Shown here piece by piece: positions 32,840 through 41,206 of a stretch of DNA of 41,377 nt; the first letter of the stretch is position 1; each line of letters starts with the position of its first letter. The DNA is taken from NCBI GenBank assembly GCA_964472785.1, contig CAYYMH010000036.1:1-41377 (forward strand), given 5' to 3'. The notes beneath the pieces were generated by a model. It had not been told where the DNA came from. It made no database searches and worked only from the letters and a program-made list of their open reading frames with translations. The translations under genes and the position numbers were made by a program. Source of the DNA: CAYYMH01 sp964472785. GTDB lineage: Bacteria > Zhuqueibacterota > Zhuqueibacteria > Thermofontimicrobiales > Thermofontimicrobiaceae.

Positions 32840-33112
32840 TTAGTTCATTTGACAATTTATTTGACATGACACCTCTTTTGTTCCAGGTAATTCAGGCAGA
32901 ATATGAACGATTTCACCATCCTGTTCCATAACATCCACAACCGCAATTTCGTTGATCAGACCTGTGTCGTGTTGTTGGCCGCCCGAAGTTGGATAGAAGG
33001 CAGTCTCATTCAAAACCACGCCGTAATTGTCATTGTAAGCTATCTTGTCAATTATCGTAGCTTCAAAATCTTTCCGATAAGCATCATGGAGATAAAGTCG
33101 TTTTTTTATCAT
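32840..33112 (-). pseudogene. Truncated alanyl-tRNA editing (AlaX/AlaRS-type) N-terminal fragment
   Basis: The 90-residue frame starts M-I-K-K-R-L-Y-L-H-D-A-Y and contains L-N-E-T-A-F-Y-P-T-S-G-G-Q-Q-H-D-T-G, the hallmark entry of the AlaRS/AlaX editing domain. Full AlaX proteins continue through an H-x3-H zinc motif for a further 150 or more residues. Here the frame ends at a TAA soon after V-S-C-Q-I, next to the palindromic repeat. The catalytic His/Cys set is missing, so it is almost certainly a remnant. AAGGAG is only one base before the ATG, also poor for translation. Confidence 0.78.
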
Positions 33113-33133
33113 GCTCCTTCCGCGTGTTATGCG

Positions 33134-33163
33134 AAAAAGCGAGTCTGAAAAAACTCGCTTTTT
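33134..33163 (-). terminator. Bidirectional-looking terminator after the slipin gene
   Basis: AAAAAGCGAGT (33134-33144) and ACTCGCTTTTT (33153-33163) form an 11-bp stem with an 8-base loop and T-runs on both strands. It is 65 bases beyond the slipin stop on the minus strand, so it closes that operon, and it separates it from the AlaX fragment. Confidence 0.85.
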
Positions 33164-33228
33164 TAACTTTGTCTCGATTGATATTTTTTGGTTAAAAATT
33201 AAAAGAAAAAAGATGCCATACACCAGAA

Positions 33229-33987
33229 TTAACTCTTCTCTTCATCCTTCGGTTTTTCAATGAAATGTCTGAAGAGGTCTATCGGCACCGGAAATACAGT
33301 GGTCGAATTGTTTTCTGCAGCTACCTCAGATAAAGTTTGCAGAAATCTCAATTGCATCGCCATCGGATGTTTGGAAATGACATGAGCTGCTTCAGATAAT
33401 TGTTTTGAAGCCTGAAATTCACCTTCTGCATGAATAACTTTGGCACGGCGTTCTCGCTCTGCTTCGGCTTGTCTTGCCATGGCGCGCTGCATTTCCTGCG
33501 GCAAATCGACGTGTTTTACCTCAACAAGCGAGACTTTTATTCCCCACGGGTCAGTGTGATGGTCAATGATTTCCTGTAGTTCCTGATTTATTTTTTCCCG
33601 AGCAGATAATAATTCATCCAAATCGGCTTGTCCCAGGATACTGCGTAACGTGGTTTGTGCTAATTGCGATGTTGCAAAAAGATAGTCTTCAACTTCCACT
33701 ATGGCTTTAGACGGATCAATAACCCGGAAGTACAAAACTGCATTTACTTTAATGGACACATTATCTTTTGTGATAACGTCCTGTGGCGGAACATCCATAG
33801 CAATTGTCCGCAAACTCACTCTCACAACCTTATCAACGATCGGGATGATTAATATTAAACCGGGTCCACGTGTGCCGACCAGACGCCCTAATCTGAAAAT
33901 TACACCTCGTTCGTACTCTTTAAAAATACGAATCGCACTCATTATTAGAAAAAGGAAAATGACAAAAATTGCTACGATTGAATGCAT
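33229..33987 (-). CDS. SPFH/band-7 membrane protein (slipin/stomatin type)
   Basis: This 252-aa protein has an N-terminal membrane helix (about 3-19), then the band-7 domain starting I-F-K-E-Y-E-R-G-V-I-F-R-L-G-R, with P-G-L-I-L-I-I-P-I-V-D at about 41-52 and V-S-I-K-V-N-A-V-L-Y-F-R-V. The C-terminal helical part contains A-E-A-E-R-E-R-R-A-K-V-I-H-A-E-G-E. Slipins form membrane rings and pair with NfeD-type proteases, encoded directly upstream with only 20 bases between. Confidence 0.94.
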   Translation of the reverse strand: MHSIVAIFVIFLFLIMSAIRIFKEYERGVIFRLGRLVGTRGPGLILIIPIVDKVVRVSLRTIAMDVPPQDVITKDNVSIKVNAVLYFRVIDPSKAIVEVEDYLFATSQLAQTTLRSILGQADLDELLSAREKINQELQEIIDHHTDPWGIKVSLVEVKHVDLPQEMQRAMARQAEAERERRAKVIHAEGEFQASKQLSEAAHVISKHPMAMQLRFLQTLSEVAAENNSTTVFPVPIDLFRHFIEKPKDEEKS

Positions 33988-34007
33988 GGTTTACCTCCTA
34001 ATTGTTT

Positions 34008-35309
34008 TTAATTATCAGACTTTTTAACTTCAAGTATGAGCCGATCAACTTTAGTGACAACAATGTTATCATTCTTTTTAATAGTTTCCTGACTGCGGGC
34101 TTTCCAATATTCACCGTGAATTTTAACACGTCCCTCGGGATCAATATCAGTCACAGCAACGCCAGTTTCACCAACAATCCCTTCTGATCCTGTGGTAACT
34201 TTTTTTCGAAATGTTCGCAATGCCATAAAAATAGCAAAGATGAAGAATGCGGAAGTCGCCAGGGTCACTGTTATAATCAGACTGATTGGTAAATGAACAG
34301 AGATCGATGGCGTACTTTTAAAAAGCATTAATGAGCCTAATAGCATGGAAACGATACCTCCGATTGTCAGTATTCCATAACTTGTGACTTTGATTTCAAG
34401 TACAAACAACACTGTCGCAAAAATAATTAACAATATACCGGCGACATTGATCGGGAGTTGTTGCAGAGCGAAAAAAGCTAAAATAAGGAACAGACCGCCT
34501 AATACACCCGGCAGAATGGCGCCCGGATTTGAGAATTCAAAATATAAACCTAAAATGCCTAACATCATGAGAATATAAGCAATGGATGGGTTGGAAATAA
34601 TATCCAGGATTTTCGTGCGCAAATTCATTTTGTGTTCAACAATGCGTACGTTTTTTGTGTTCAAGGTAACCTGTCCCGAGTCTAAATTCGCGATTTTACC
34701 ATCAAGCGTGATCAACAGACTGTCCAGATTTGGGCTGATTAAATCAATGACATTTTTTTCTAAAGCTTCAGTTTCTGTGATGGATTCGCTTTCACGGACT
34801 GCTTTTTCAAGCCAATCAGCATTTCGGCCTCTTTTTTCGGCAATGGAACGGTTGAATGTCGCCCACCAGTTTGTCGCTTTCTGCACGCTGACATCTGACG
34901 TATCGGTTTTTCCGGCGCCGACCGGATGGGCTGCACCGATATTCGTTCCGGGAGACATCACTGCGAAATGTGCAGCGATGGTGATCGAAACGCCTGCTGA
35001 AACGGCTCCGGCTCCGCTGGGATGAACGTAAACGACTAATGGTACATTTGAGGCTAACATTTTTTTGACGATATCCTGTGTTGCTGAAATTAATCCGCCG
35101 GGAGTGTCCAATTGGATGATTAAACAATGTGACTTGTTGTTCTCGGATTGCTCAATGGAATCAATGATGTATTCAGCAGAAATCGGGTTTATCGTTCCGC
35201 CGGAAATTTTGATTAGATCAACCTGTTTGGCTTTGCTTCCGCTTAACAGTAAAGGACAAACAATTAATATCATCAAAAAGATGAGAAAATTTGTCGATTT
35301 TTTAATCAT
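34008..35309 (-). CDS. NfeD-family membrane serine protease (long form)
   Basis: This 433-aa protein has a signal peptide or N-terminal helix (about 8-24), a ClpP-like protease domain (about 30-225) with L-D-T-P-G-G at 67-72, the nucleophile Ser 104 in G-A-V-S-A-G and probable general base Lys 144 (Q-K-A-T-N), about the same spacing as the characterised Pyrococcus PH1510 dyad. Four to five membrane helices (about 235-365) and a C-terminal OB-fold NfeD domain (about 373-430; G-E-T-G-V-A-V-T-D) follow. It probably cleaves stomatin-like partners, here the slipin downstream. Signal and helices place the protease domain outside the cytoplasm. Confidence 0.94.
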   Translation of the reverse strand: MIKKSTNFLIFLMILIVCPLLLSGSKAKQVDLIKISGGTINPISAEYIIDSIEQSENNKSHCLIIQLDTPGGLISATQDIVKKMLASNVPLVVYVHPSGAGAVSAGVSITIAAHFAVMSPGTNIGAAHPVGAGKTDTSDVSVQKATNWWATFNRSIAEKRGRNADWLEKAVRESESITETEALEKNVIDLISPNLDSLLITLDGKIANLDSGQVTLNTKNVRIVEHKMNLRTKILDIISNPSIAYILMMLGILGLYFEFSNPGAILPGVLGGLFLILAFFALQQLPINVAGILLIIFATVLFVLEIKVTSYGILTIGGIVSMLLGSLMLFKSTPSISVHLPISLIITVTLATSAFFIFAIFMALRTFRKKVTTGSEGIVGETGVAVTDIDPEGRVKIHGEYWKARSQETIKKNDNIVVTKVDRLILEVKKSDN

Positions 35310-35436
35310 GATTTTCCTGAGTTTTATTTGATAAAAAGGGATTTGTCTGCACTTGCTTTGTTGATTAAATATTAATCTGAGTACATATATTAAAACTTTC
35401 GATACTGATAAAAGATTCCGTTTACCTAAAAATAAA

Positions 35437-36585
35437 TTATTTTATAAGATTGTACTTTTTGAATACTTTGATTACTTTGTCAATTGGGATTGGTTCAACC
35501 GTATGGCCTTTATAGCCAGTAACTTTTGTCGCCATAAATAAAGAGTTGTAAATCGCCTCCTGTGTGGCTTCAACAGCGGCTAAAAACAGTGGTGACATCG
35601 CTGAGTTATTTAGCTCCTCAATTTTGCGAAATTTATCACCTGAGGATACCCGACAGGAAGGATGCGTGGAAAAAGCGATCACATAATCACCACTTCCGTT
35701 AGAGCAAAATCCTCCGGTTTTCGCCAATCCTAAAATAGCGCGTTTCGCCAGCCGTTTAAGGTTGCGATTTGACAGGGGTGCGTCAGTCGCCACGACGATC
35801 ATACATGAGCCATCTTCCTGCTGATCTTCGAGATCACCTTTGAGATAATATCGATTCAGTTCTTGCCCGATCGGTAAACCGTTTATTTCAAGCACCCCGC
35901 CAAAGTTGGTCTGTACTAAAACGCCAACCGTATAACCGCCCCTGCTTTCCGGTAGCACACGGGATGAGGTTCCGATTCCTCCCTTAAATCCGAAGCAAAT
36001 CGTTCCGGTTCCAGCGCCGACTGATCCTTCTGAAATTGTACCAAACCGGGCATTTGATATGGCATCGAAAACATCCTGTTTAGTAACCGCACGTTTTTGG
36101 ATGTCATTTAAGTAACTATCGTTCGTCTCTCCGACAACCGGATTGATCGAACGAAGATCACGATTTTCTTTTTTCTCCAATGCGTGATCGACTAACGCAT
36201 TCGCAACCAGAAAAGCATTGAGCGTGTTGGTCAGGGCAATCGGCGTTTCAATAGTTCCCAATTCTTCAATTTGAGTGTATCCGACGAATTTTCCGAAACC
36301 GTTGCCAACGTACGCAGCTGCCCTCACTTTTTCCTGAAACAGATTACCGTCATGCGGCAAAATGACCGTCACGCCGGTTCTGATGCTGTTTCCGTGAATT
36401 ACCGATTTGTGTCCGACCAGGACGCCGGTAACGTCAGTGATTGCATTAAGCTCGCCAACAGGTAATATCCCAACGTGTATCCCCAATTCACGAATTCGAT
36501 TTTGAGCTAAAACACTGCTTACCATAATAAATACCATGAAGATTAATTTAAGAGCAAGATTAATTGAATTTTTGATTTTGAACAT
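35437..36585 (-). CDS. Exported P1-family (DmpA-type) aminopeptidase
   Basis: This 382-aa Ntn-hydrolase of family S58 has I-T-D-V-T-G-V-L-V-G-H near residue 50, E-G-S-V-G-A-G-T-G at about 186-194 and the self-cleavage site D-G-S260-C-M-I-V-V-A-T-D-A-P-L, in which Ser 260 becomes the nucleophile of the small subunit. DmpA-like enzymes release N-terminal D- or L-amino acids or beta-amino acids from peptides. A signal peptide (about 1-27, V-L-A before Q) predicts a periplasmic location, unlike many family members. It is a single gene, followed by a 127-base gap with no feature seen, divergent from the 6S RNA candidate. Confidence 0.92.
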   Translation of the reverse strand: MFKIKNSINLALKLIFMVFIMVSSVLAQNRIRELGIHVGILPVGELNAITDVTGVLVGHKSVIHGNSIRTGVTVILPHDGNLFQEKVRAAAYVGNGFGKFVGYTQIEELGTIETPIALTNTLNAFLVANALVDHALEKKENRDLRSINPVVGETNDSYLNDIQKRAVTKQDVFDAISNARFGTISEGSVGAGTGTICFGFKGGIGTSSRVLPESRGGYTVGVLVQTNFGGVLEINGLPIGQELNRYYLKGDLEDQQEDGSCMIVVATDAPLSNRNLKRLAKRAILGLAKTGGFCSNGSGDYVIAFSTHPSCRVSSGDKFRKIEELNNSAMSPLFLAAVEATQEAIYNSLFMATKVTGYKGHTVEPIPIDKVIKVFKKYNLIK

Positions 36586-36627
36586 AGCTATTACGAGAAC
36601 TGAAATTCTAAAATGTCAAATTTTCTC

Positions 36628-36656
36628 TTGACTTTTTCATTTATTTTTTGTTAATT
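36628..36656 (+). promoter_or_regulatory. Sigma-70-type promoter of the 6S RNA candidate
   Basis: TTGACT (36628-36633) and TTAATT (36651-36656) are spaced by 17 bases. The start is expected at about 36663, just before the closing stem of the RNA. Confidence 0.65.
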
Positions 36657-36663
36657 ATTGACA

Positions 36664-36864
36664 GGTTGACCCTGCAGTTTTGGGGTGGAAAAATTATAAA
36701 GATCCAACACCTTATAAATTGGGAACTTAGCTCTGATCGTGTATTACATGCCTCATTTCCTTCCTCGCGAAGGTCACAAGTGGACGTAAAAAGCGTTCAG
36801 GCGGGTACCCACCGTGTTTTATACGGGTTCTTTATGACCCCATCCTAAAAATTGCAGGGTTTTT
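36664..36864 (+). ncRNA. ssrS: Probable 6S RNA
   Basis: A stretch of about 200 bases with no reading frame of merit has a long-range closing stem: CCCTGCA (36670-36676) pairs with TGCAGGG (36853-36859), continued by TTTT/AAAA (36678-36681 with 36847-36850) and GGGGT/ACCCC (36682-36686 with 36837-36841). A hairpin apex CCTTC-CTCGC-GAAGG lies near the middle, and GGGTACCCACC in the 3' half resembles a 6S signature. A T-run follows the closing stem and a good promoter precedes it. One long, closed, bulged rod of about 200 nt is the 6S RNA shape; 6S binds the sigma-70 RNA polymerase. Identification is by eye; another structured RNA remains possible. Confidence 0.6.
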
Positions 36865-36906
36865 ATTTTTTGTTTAAAATTTTTTTCATCCAAACTTGCT
36901 TGTAAA

Positions 36907-37248
36907 CTAATCCACTGCTTCTTCGACTGTATTAAAAATTTTAAATAGCGTATCCAATCTCATTCGGGAAATGATATCCTGCATTAATGGCTGAAGATTT
37001 GTAAGTTTTATTTCACCACCCTTTTTATTCATTTCGGCCCGCGCCATGATTAAAACACCCAGTCCTGCACTGTTCATGACGGCGACTTGCTCCAAATTTA
37101 TAATGATTTTGGCAATATTCTCTTTTTGCAGTAGATCCAAGACTTCCTCTCTGAAAATATCCGTCACACCAAGATAAATTCGATTTTCCGTCACCGTAAT
37201 AATTTTACTCCCACTTCGTTCATCTACCTTTATGGTTTGATACTCCAT
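36907..37248 (-). CDS. STAS-domain anti-sigma factor antagonist
   Basis: This 113-aa single-domain SpoIIAA-like protein has the phosphorylatable Ser 60 in V-M-N-S-A-G-L-G-V-L. V-T-D-I-F-R-E-E at about 28-35 and the final helix with L-F-K-I-F match the family. Such proteins release a sigma factor or other client when unphosphorylated. The cognate kinase/anti-sigma and sigma genes are not in the window. It lies downstream of the Cys-motif membrane protein and ComM on the same strand, with small gaps. Confidence 0.93.
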   Translation of the reverse strand: MEYQTIKVDERSGSKIITVTENRIYLGVTDIFREEVLDLLQKENIAKIIINLEQVAVMNSAGLGVLIMARAEMNKKGGEIKLTNLQPLMQDIISRMRLDTLFKIFNTVEEAVD

Positions 37249-37310
37249 TATTTATCCTCCGAAATTTTTTAAACGGTCGAAGTCCGATCCGGATAAGACG
37301 ACAATTAAAT

Positions 37311-37661
37311 TTAGACATCAAGGGTTTGCGGATCAAAAATAAAATTTTTACAATAAAAATCAGAATGTACTCTTTTCTTTGTAATTTGGCAACGGTAATA
37401 AAGGGTATCGCCAACGTTATTTTTCGTATTGTAAAATGGCAAGCGAAACTTGCAATATTGGCATGAATGATTTATTTTTGCAAGTGGGTTGATCTTTGAC
37501 TGGTTCAAATAACGAAATTTCTGATCGAACTGAAAGAGAATGTCAAATAACTTTTGAATGATTATTTTCAATTTGAATACGATATATATTTGTAGTATAA
37601 TATATATGCTAAAAAAGAAAATTAATATGTAAAAAAGCCCATCCGGTGATGAAAAATTCAT
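37311..37661 (-). CDS. Membrane-anchored Cys-motif protein, unknown function
   Basis: This 116-aa protein has one N-terminal helix (about 10-30), a coiled stretch, then a small Cys-rich domain: C68-Q-Y-C71-K-F-R-L-P-F-Y, later Y-Y-R-C-Q-I-T-K and F-Y-C-K-N-F. The four Cys suggest a metal site facing the cytoplasm or a redox role. I recognise no family. It starts 34 bases after the end of comM and is 62 bases before the STAS gene, so all three may be one operon. The start is uncertain; ATG 37661 lacks a strong ribosome site. Confidence 0.65.
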   Translation of the reverse strand: MNFSSPDGLFYILIFFFSIYIILQIYIVFKLKIIIQKLFDILFQFDQKFRYLNQSKINPLAKINHSCQYCKFRLPFYNTKNNVGDTLYYRCQITKKRVHSDFYCKNFIFDPQTLDV

Positions 37662-37695
37662 GTCCGATTTACCTTATTGAGTAAAGGTTTTCCGA

Positions 37696-39231
37696 TTAAT
37701 AAAATGCCATGCGATCCAGGCTGCGGTATTGAATCGCTTCACTGATATGCTGCGGTTCAATGTCTGCTTTTTTTTCAAGATCAGCGATTGTCCTGGAAAC
37801 TTTTAATATTCTATCGTACGCTCTGGCAGACAGCCCCAGTCGGTTAATCGCTGTTTTCAATAATTCCTGTCCCTGGTCGTCCACTTTGCAATATTTACGG
37901 ATCGCTTTTGACTCCATTCTCGCGTTGCAAAAGATATTTGAATTTTCACTGAATCTATGGTACTGAATTTGTCTGGCTTCTTCAACGCGAGCGCGAATTT
38001 GTTCAGAGGATTCGCCCACTGTGTCTCCTGATAATTCGCTGTATTTAACGGTGGGTACTTCGATATGAATATCGATCCGGTCTAACAGGGGACCAGAAAT
38101 CCGGGATAAATATTTTTGAATTTGCGGTGCCGTACATGAGCACTCGTGATTCGGATCAGTCGCATACCCGCACGGGCATGGATTCATTGCAGCAGCAAGC
38201 ATGAATTGTGCCGGATACGTCAGTGAGAGCGTTGCTCTGGAGATGGTCACTTTGCCGTCTTCAAGAGGCTGCCGCATTACTTCGAGCACATTTTTTTTAA
38301 ATTCCGGTAATTCATCCAAAAAAAGTACGCCGTGATGGGATAAACTCACTTCTCCGGGTTTGGGAATGTGTCCGCCACCAATCAGCCCTGCGTCCGAAAT
38401 TGTGTGGTGTGGCGTTCGGAACGGTCGCGTCGCAATGATCGGTTTATTCATTGGCAAAACCCCGGCAACGGAATGGATTTTCGTTGTCTCTAATGCTTCT
38501 TCCAGCGTCAAATCAGGCAATATTGACGGAAAGCGCTTTGCTAACATGGATTTACCGGAACCCGGCGGACCGATCATGATGATATTATGTCCGCCAGCGG
38601 CGGCAACTTCCAGAGCACGTTTGACATGTTCCTGTCCTTTGACATCCTGAAAATCCGTTTCATAATGATGATGCCGGGAAAATACATCGCTTAACTTCAC
38701 TTCAAACGGAGGCAAGTTTAGTTCGCCGTTAAAAAAATTGACTGCATCAGTTAAACTGGAAACCGGGAAAACACCAACATCTTGTACCATGGCTGCCTCA
38801 CTGGCGTTTTCTGCCGGTAAGATAATTCCTTTGAAATCATTCTTTCTCAGCTCAAAGGTAATCGGCAGAGCGCCGTGAATCGGGCGCAAACTGCCATCCA
38901 AAGATAATTCGCCTAAAATGACATATTTATCCAGATTATTCTGCGTAACAACACCTGAAGCAGCTAAAATACCCAAAGCAATTGGCAGATCAAATGCGGA
39001 ACCCTCTTTTTTAATGTCTGCCGGCGCTAAGTTGATGGTAATTCTTTTTTTGGGAAAGGGGAAACCTGAATTTTTAATCGCCGCATAGACACGCTCTTTT
39101 GATTCTTTCACGGCGCTATCCGGCAATCCGACAGTCGAGAATGCCGGAATTTGACTTTCGAGATTTGACTCCACTTCAATGAGAAAAGCATCGATACCTA
39201 AAACCGCAGCACTGATTATCTTTGATAACAT
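37696..39231 (-). CDS. comM: ComM/YifB-type Mg-chelatase-like AAA+ ATPase
   Basis: This 511-aa protein has an N-terminal Lon-protease-like domain (about 1-175, with P-A-F-S-T-V-G-L-P-D-S-A-V-K-E-S), Walker A G-P-P-G-S-G-K-S at 221-228, the R-P-F-R-T-P-H-H-T signature and F-L-D-E-L-P-E-F Walker B, a four-Cys insertion (N-P-C-P-C-G-Y ... C-S-C), and a C-terminal lid with S-A-R-A-Y-D-R-I-L-K-V. ComM is a hexameric branch-migration helicase that helps recombination of incoming DNA in naturally transformable bacteria. GAGGA precedes the ATG. No other competence genes are nearby. Confidence 0.96.
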   Translation of the reverse strand: MLSKIISAAVLGIDAFLIEVESNLESQIPAFSTVGLPDSAVKESKERVYAAIKNSGFPFPKKRITINLAPADIKKEGSAFDLPIALGILAASGVVTQNNLDKYVILGELSLDGSLRPIHGALPITFELRKNDFKGIILPAENASEAAMVQDVGVFPVSSLTDAVNFFNGELNLPPFEVKLSDVFSRHHHYETDFQDVKGQEHVKRALEVAAAGGHNIIMIGPPGSGKSMLAKRFPSILPDLTLEEALETTKIHSVAGVLPMNKPIIATRPFRTPHHTISDAGLIGGGHIPKPGEVSLSHHGVLFLDELPEFKKNVLEVMRQPLEDGKVTISRATLSLTYPAQFMLAAAMNPCPCGYATDPNHECSCTAPQIQKYLSRISGPLLDRIDIHIEVPTVKYSELSGDTVGESSEQIRARVEEARQIQYHRFSENSNIFCNARMESKAIRKYCKVDDQGQELLKTAINRLGLSARAYDRILKVSRTIADLEKKADIEPQHISEAIQYRSLDRMAFY

Positions 39232-39253
39232 AAAGTCCTCATCATGTTTATTT

Positions 39254-39283
39254 AATATAACAAAATTTAATTTAAATTGTCAA
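39254..39283 (-). promoter_or_regulatory. Sigma-70-type promoter of comM
   Basis: Read on the minus strand, TTGACA (39283-39278) is followed after 18 bases by TATATT (39259-39254). The start would lie about 39246, with a short leader containing GAGGA before the ATG at 39231. Confidence 0.65.
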
Positions 39284-39472
39284 TAAAAAAATAAATTATT
39301 TTTGAATGTCATCATGAAACTACGGTGACTCGCTGTTGTTTCCGATAACAAAAATTATTAAGATAAAAAAAGAGCTGCGTTAAGTTGTTCTAATTTATGT
39401 CAGAAACTAAAAATAAATTCGGCGGATATCGCATCAATCCTAATGTTTGAAAAATCTGGCTGCTTTTAGTCC

Positions 39473-39501
39473 TTGACTATTATGAAAATTTATTGTATAT
39501 T
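39473..39501 (+). promoter_or_regulatory. Sigma-70-type promoter of the SpoIID-like gene / prfB
   Basis: TTGACT (39473-39478) and TATATT (39496-39501) are spaced by 17 bases. This is the same pair of hexamers as at 281-309. It gives a leader of about 70 bases. The rest of the 39232-39578 gap, apart from this and the comM promoter, shows nothing I can name. Confidence 0.75.
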
Positions 39502-39578
39502 GAACGTTATTTCAATAGTTTACAGATTGAGATTTCAACTGTCTCCCTGGCAATTATATTGCGAATTTGGAGGTGGAA

Positions 39579-41204
39579 ATGCACGAAAGTTCTGAGCTTT
39601 TTACTGATAGCGGCGCAGATTTGAATGATCTTATTATCGATAAATTGCCGGTTTTGAGAGTCGGATTTATCAGCCATTCGGATTCTTTTCGGTTTAAATT
39701 ATCCGGCAAATTTTCTGTTATTAACGAACAGGGAGAGGTGATTTTAAAAAGCGTAGCGATTCAAAACAAATGGTGTGCACAGGTCGTAAACTTCCAGCAA
39801 GCGCAATACGAATACCAAATATTGATCGACAAGTTTTATGATCAAAATGCTGCTTTGGAATATGAATATAAACTGTTAGGAAAAGGGATTGGTGCCGAAG
39901 TAAAAATCCTGGGGGCGCGCTATCATCGACAGGGAAAAATAGTTGGTAACACAACGGAATACTGGGTTATTGTCGATAAATTGAATTCGGAAACAGAGGC
40001 ACGTAAATTAGCTGATGAGCGACTTGGCGGATTAAATTATAAAATCATAAAACAAAAGCTAAGCGAACCCCATGCTGTATTGGAACTGTTTGATAATGAG
40101 TTTGAGAAGTTAGGTCGTGCGGAAAATGTCCTGAATATTATCCCTGACGAAGCTCAAACAGTAACAACACTTTACAATATTAATTACAGAGATGAACTCA
40201 GAAATTTATCATTTAACCGCGCCCTTTTGCAAGGACCGATAGAATTTCGCTGCATTGACGATGGCGGAATATGCGCAATCTGTCAAATAAATCTCGAAAA
40301 ATATATTGAAAATGTGACGGGATTGCAAACATTCTCTGAATTACCGCTTGAATCTGTTAAAGCACTGGCGGTTACTTTGCGCAGTAAAGTTTTGACAATC
40401 CTTTGCGTTAAACATGCTGATGATCCCTTTGATTTATGCGCCGGGAACCATTGTATCCCGTTTGTCGGAGATTTAGATATTGAACCAACAATTGCTGAAG
40501 CCGTGAAGCATACTTCAGGCGAAATATTAAAAAACGCGGGACGTATCACCAAAACGAATTTTACACTTATTTGTGGTGGTCATACGGAATCTTGTCAGAA
40601 CGGGTTTAATTATAAAAACAAATATATCGCTCCGCCAGTGTTTGATGGTGATGACCTGACAAAATTCAAGATATATGATGATTTAACACAAACTGATAAT
40701 TTGAAAAAATGGATTCGCAAAGAGCCCGATGTTTTCTGTAACCTATCAGATGTAAAAAATATACGAATCCCTAATTTTTTAAAAACTTTATTCCGGTGGA
40801 GACGAATGTACGATCGGGAATATCTCGAAGAATTTATTGAAAAAAAAGTACATACGAAAATCGGAAACATTTTTGAAATTATCCCTGTCAAAAGAGGAAT
40901 TTCGGGGCGACTAAAGGAGATTGAAATACTGGCAAGTGAATCCAATCTGGTTATTAAAGGCGACAAAAAAATCTGTGAAATGCTAAGTGAAGATCAATTG
41001 CCAAGTTCATGTTTTATTATTGAAACCCAAATGGACGATACTGGCGTGCCGATTAGTTTTACTTTTCACGGCGCCGGTGTGGGGCATGGCATCGGATTGT
41101 GTCAGTCCGGAAGTATAGCGATGGCACTGCAGGGTGCGGATTATTGGAAAATTTTACAACATTATTTTAAAGATTCAATAATTGAAATGATTTATGAGGT
41201 GTGA
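39579..41204 (+). CDS. SpoIID/LytB-domain protein without signal peptide
   Basis: This 541-aa protein has a SPOR-like middle (about 95-160), then a SpoIID/LytB region (about 170-541) with Y-R-D-E-L-R, L-P-L-E-S-V-K-A-L-A-V-T-L-R-S at about 261, C-G-G-H-T-E near 332 and the terminal G-V-G-H-G-I-G-L-C-Q-S-G-S-I-A-M-A. SpoIID proteins degrade or remodel denuded peptidoglycan glycan strands in exported form. No signal peptide or membrane helix is seen at this start, nor upstream in frame. ATG 39579 has GGAGG with 5-base spacing. prfB begins two bases after its stop, with its ribosome site GAGGTG inside the last codons, so the two are coupled. Confidence 0.85.
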   Translation: MHESSELFTDSGADLNDLIIDKLPVLRVGFISHSDSFRFKLSGKFSVINEQGEVILKSVAIQNKWCAQVVNFQQAQYEYQILIDKFYDQNAALEYEYKLLGKGIGAEVKILGARYHRQGKIVGNTTEYWVIVDKLNSETEARKLADERLGGLNYKIIKQKLSEPHAVLELFDNEFEKLGRAENVLNIIPDEAQTVTTLYNINYRDELRNLSFNRALLQGPIEFRCIDDGGICAICQINLEKYIENVTGLQTFSELPLESVKALAVTLRSKVLTILCVKHADDPFDLCAGNHCIPFVGDLDIEPTIAEAVKHTSGEILKNAGRITKTNFTLICGGHTESCQNGFNYKNKYIAPPVFDGDDLTKFKIYDDLTQTDNLKKWIRKEPDVFCNLSDVKNIRIPNFLKTLFRWRRMYDREYLEEFIEKKVHTKIGNIFEIIPVKRGISGRLKEIEILASESNLVIKGDKKICEMLSEDQLPSSCFIIETQMDDTGVPISFTFHGAGVGHGIGLCQSGSIAMALQGADYWKILQHYFKDSIIEMIYEV

Positions 41205-41206
41205 CC

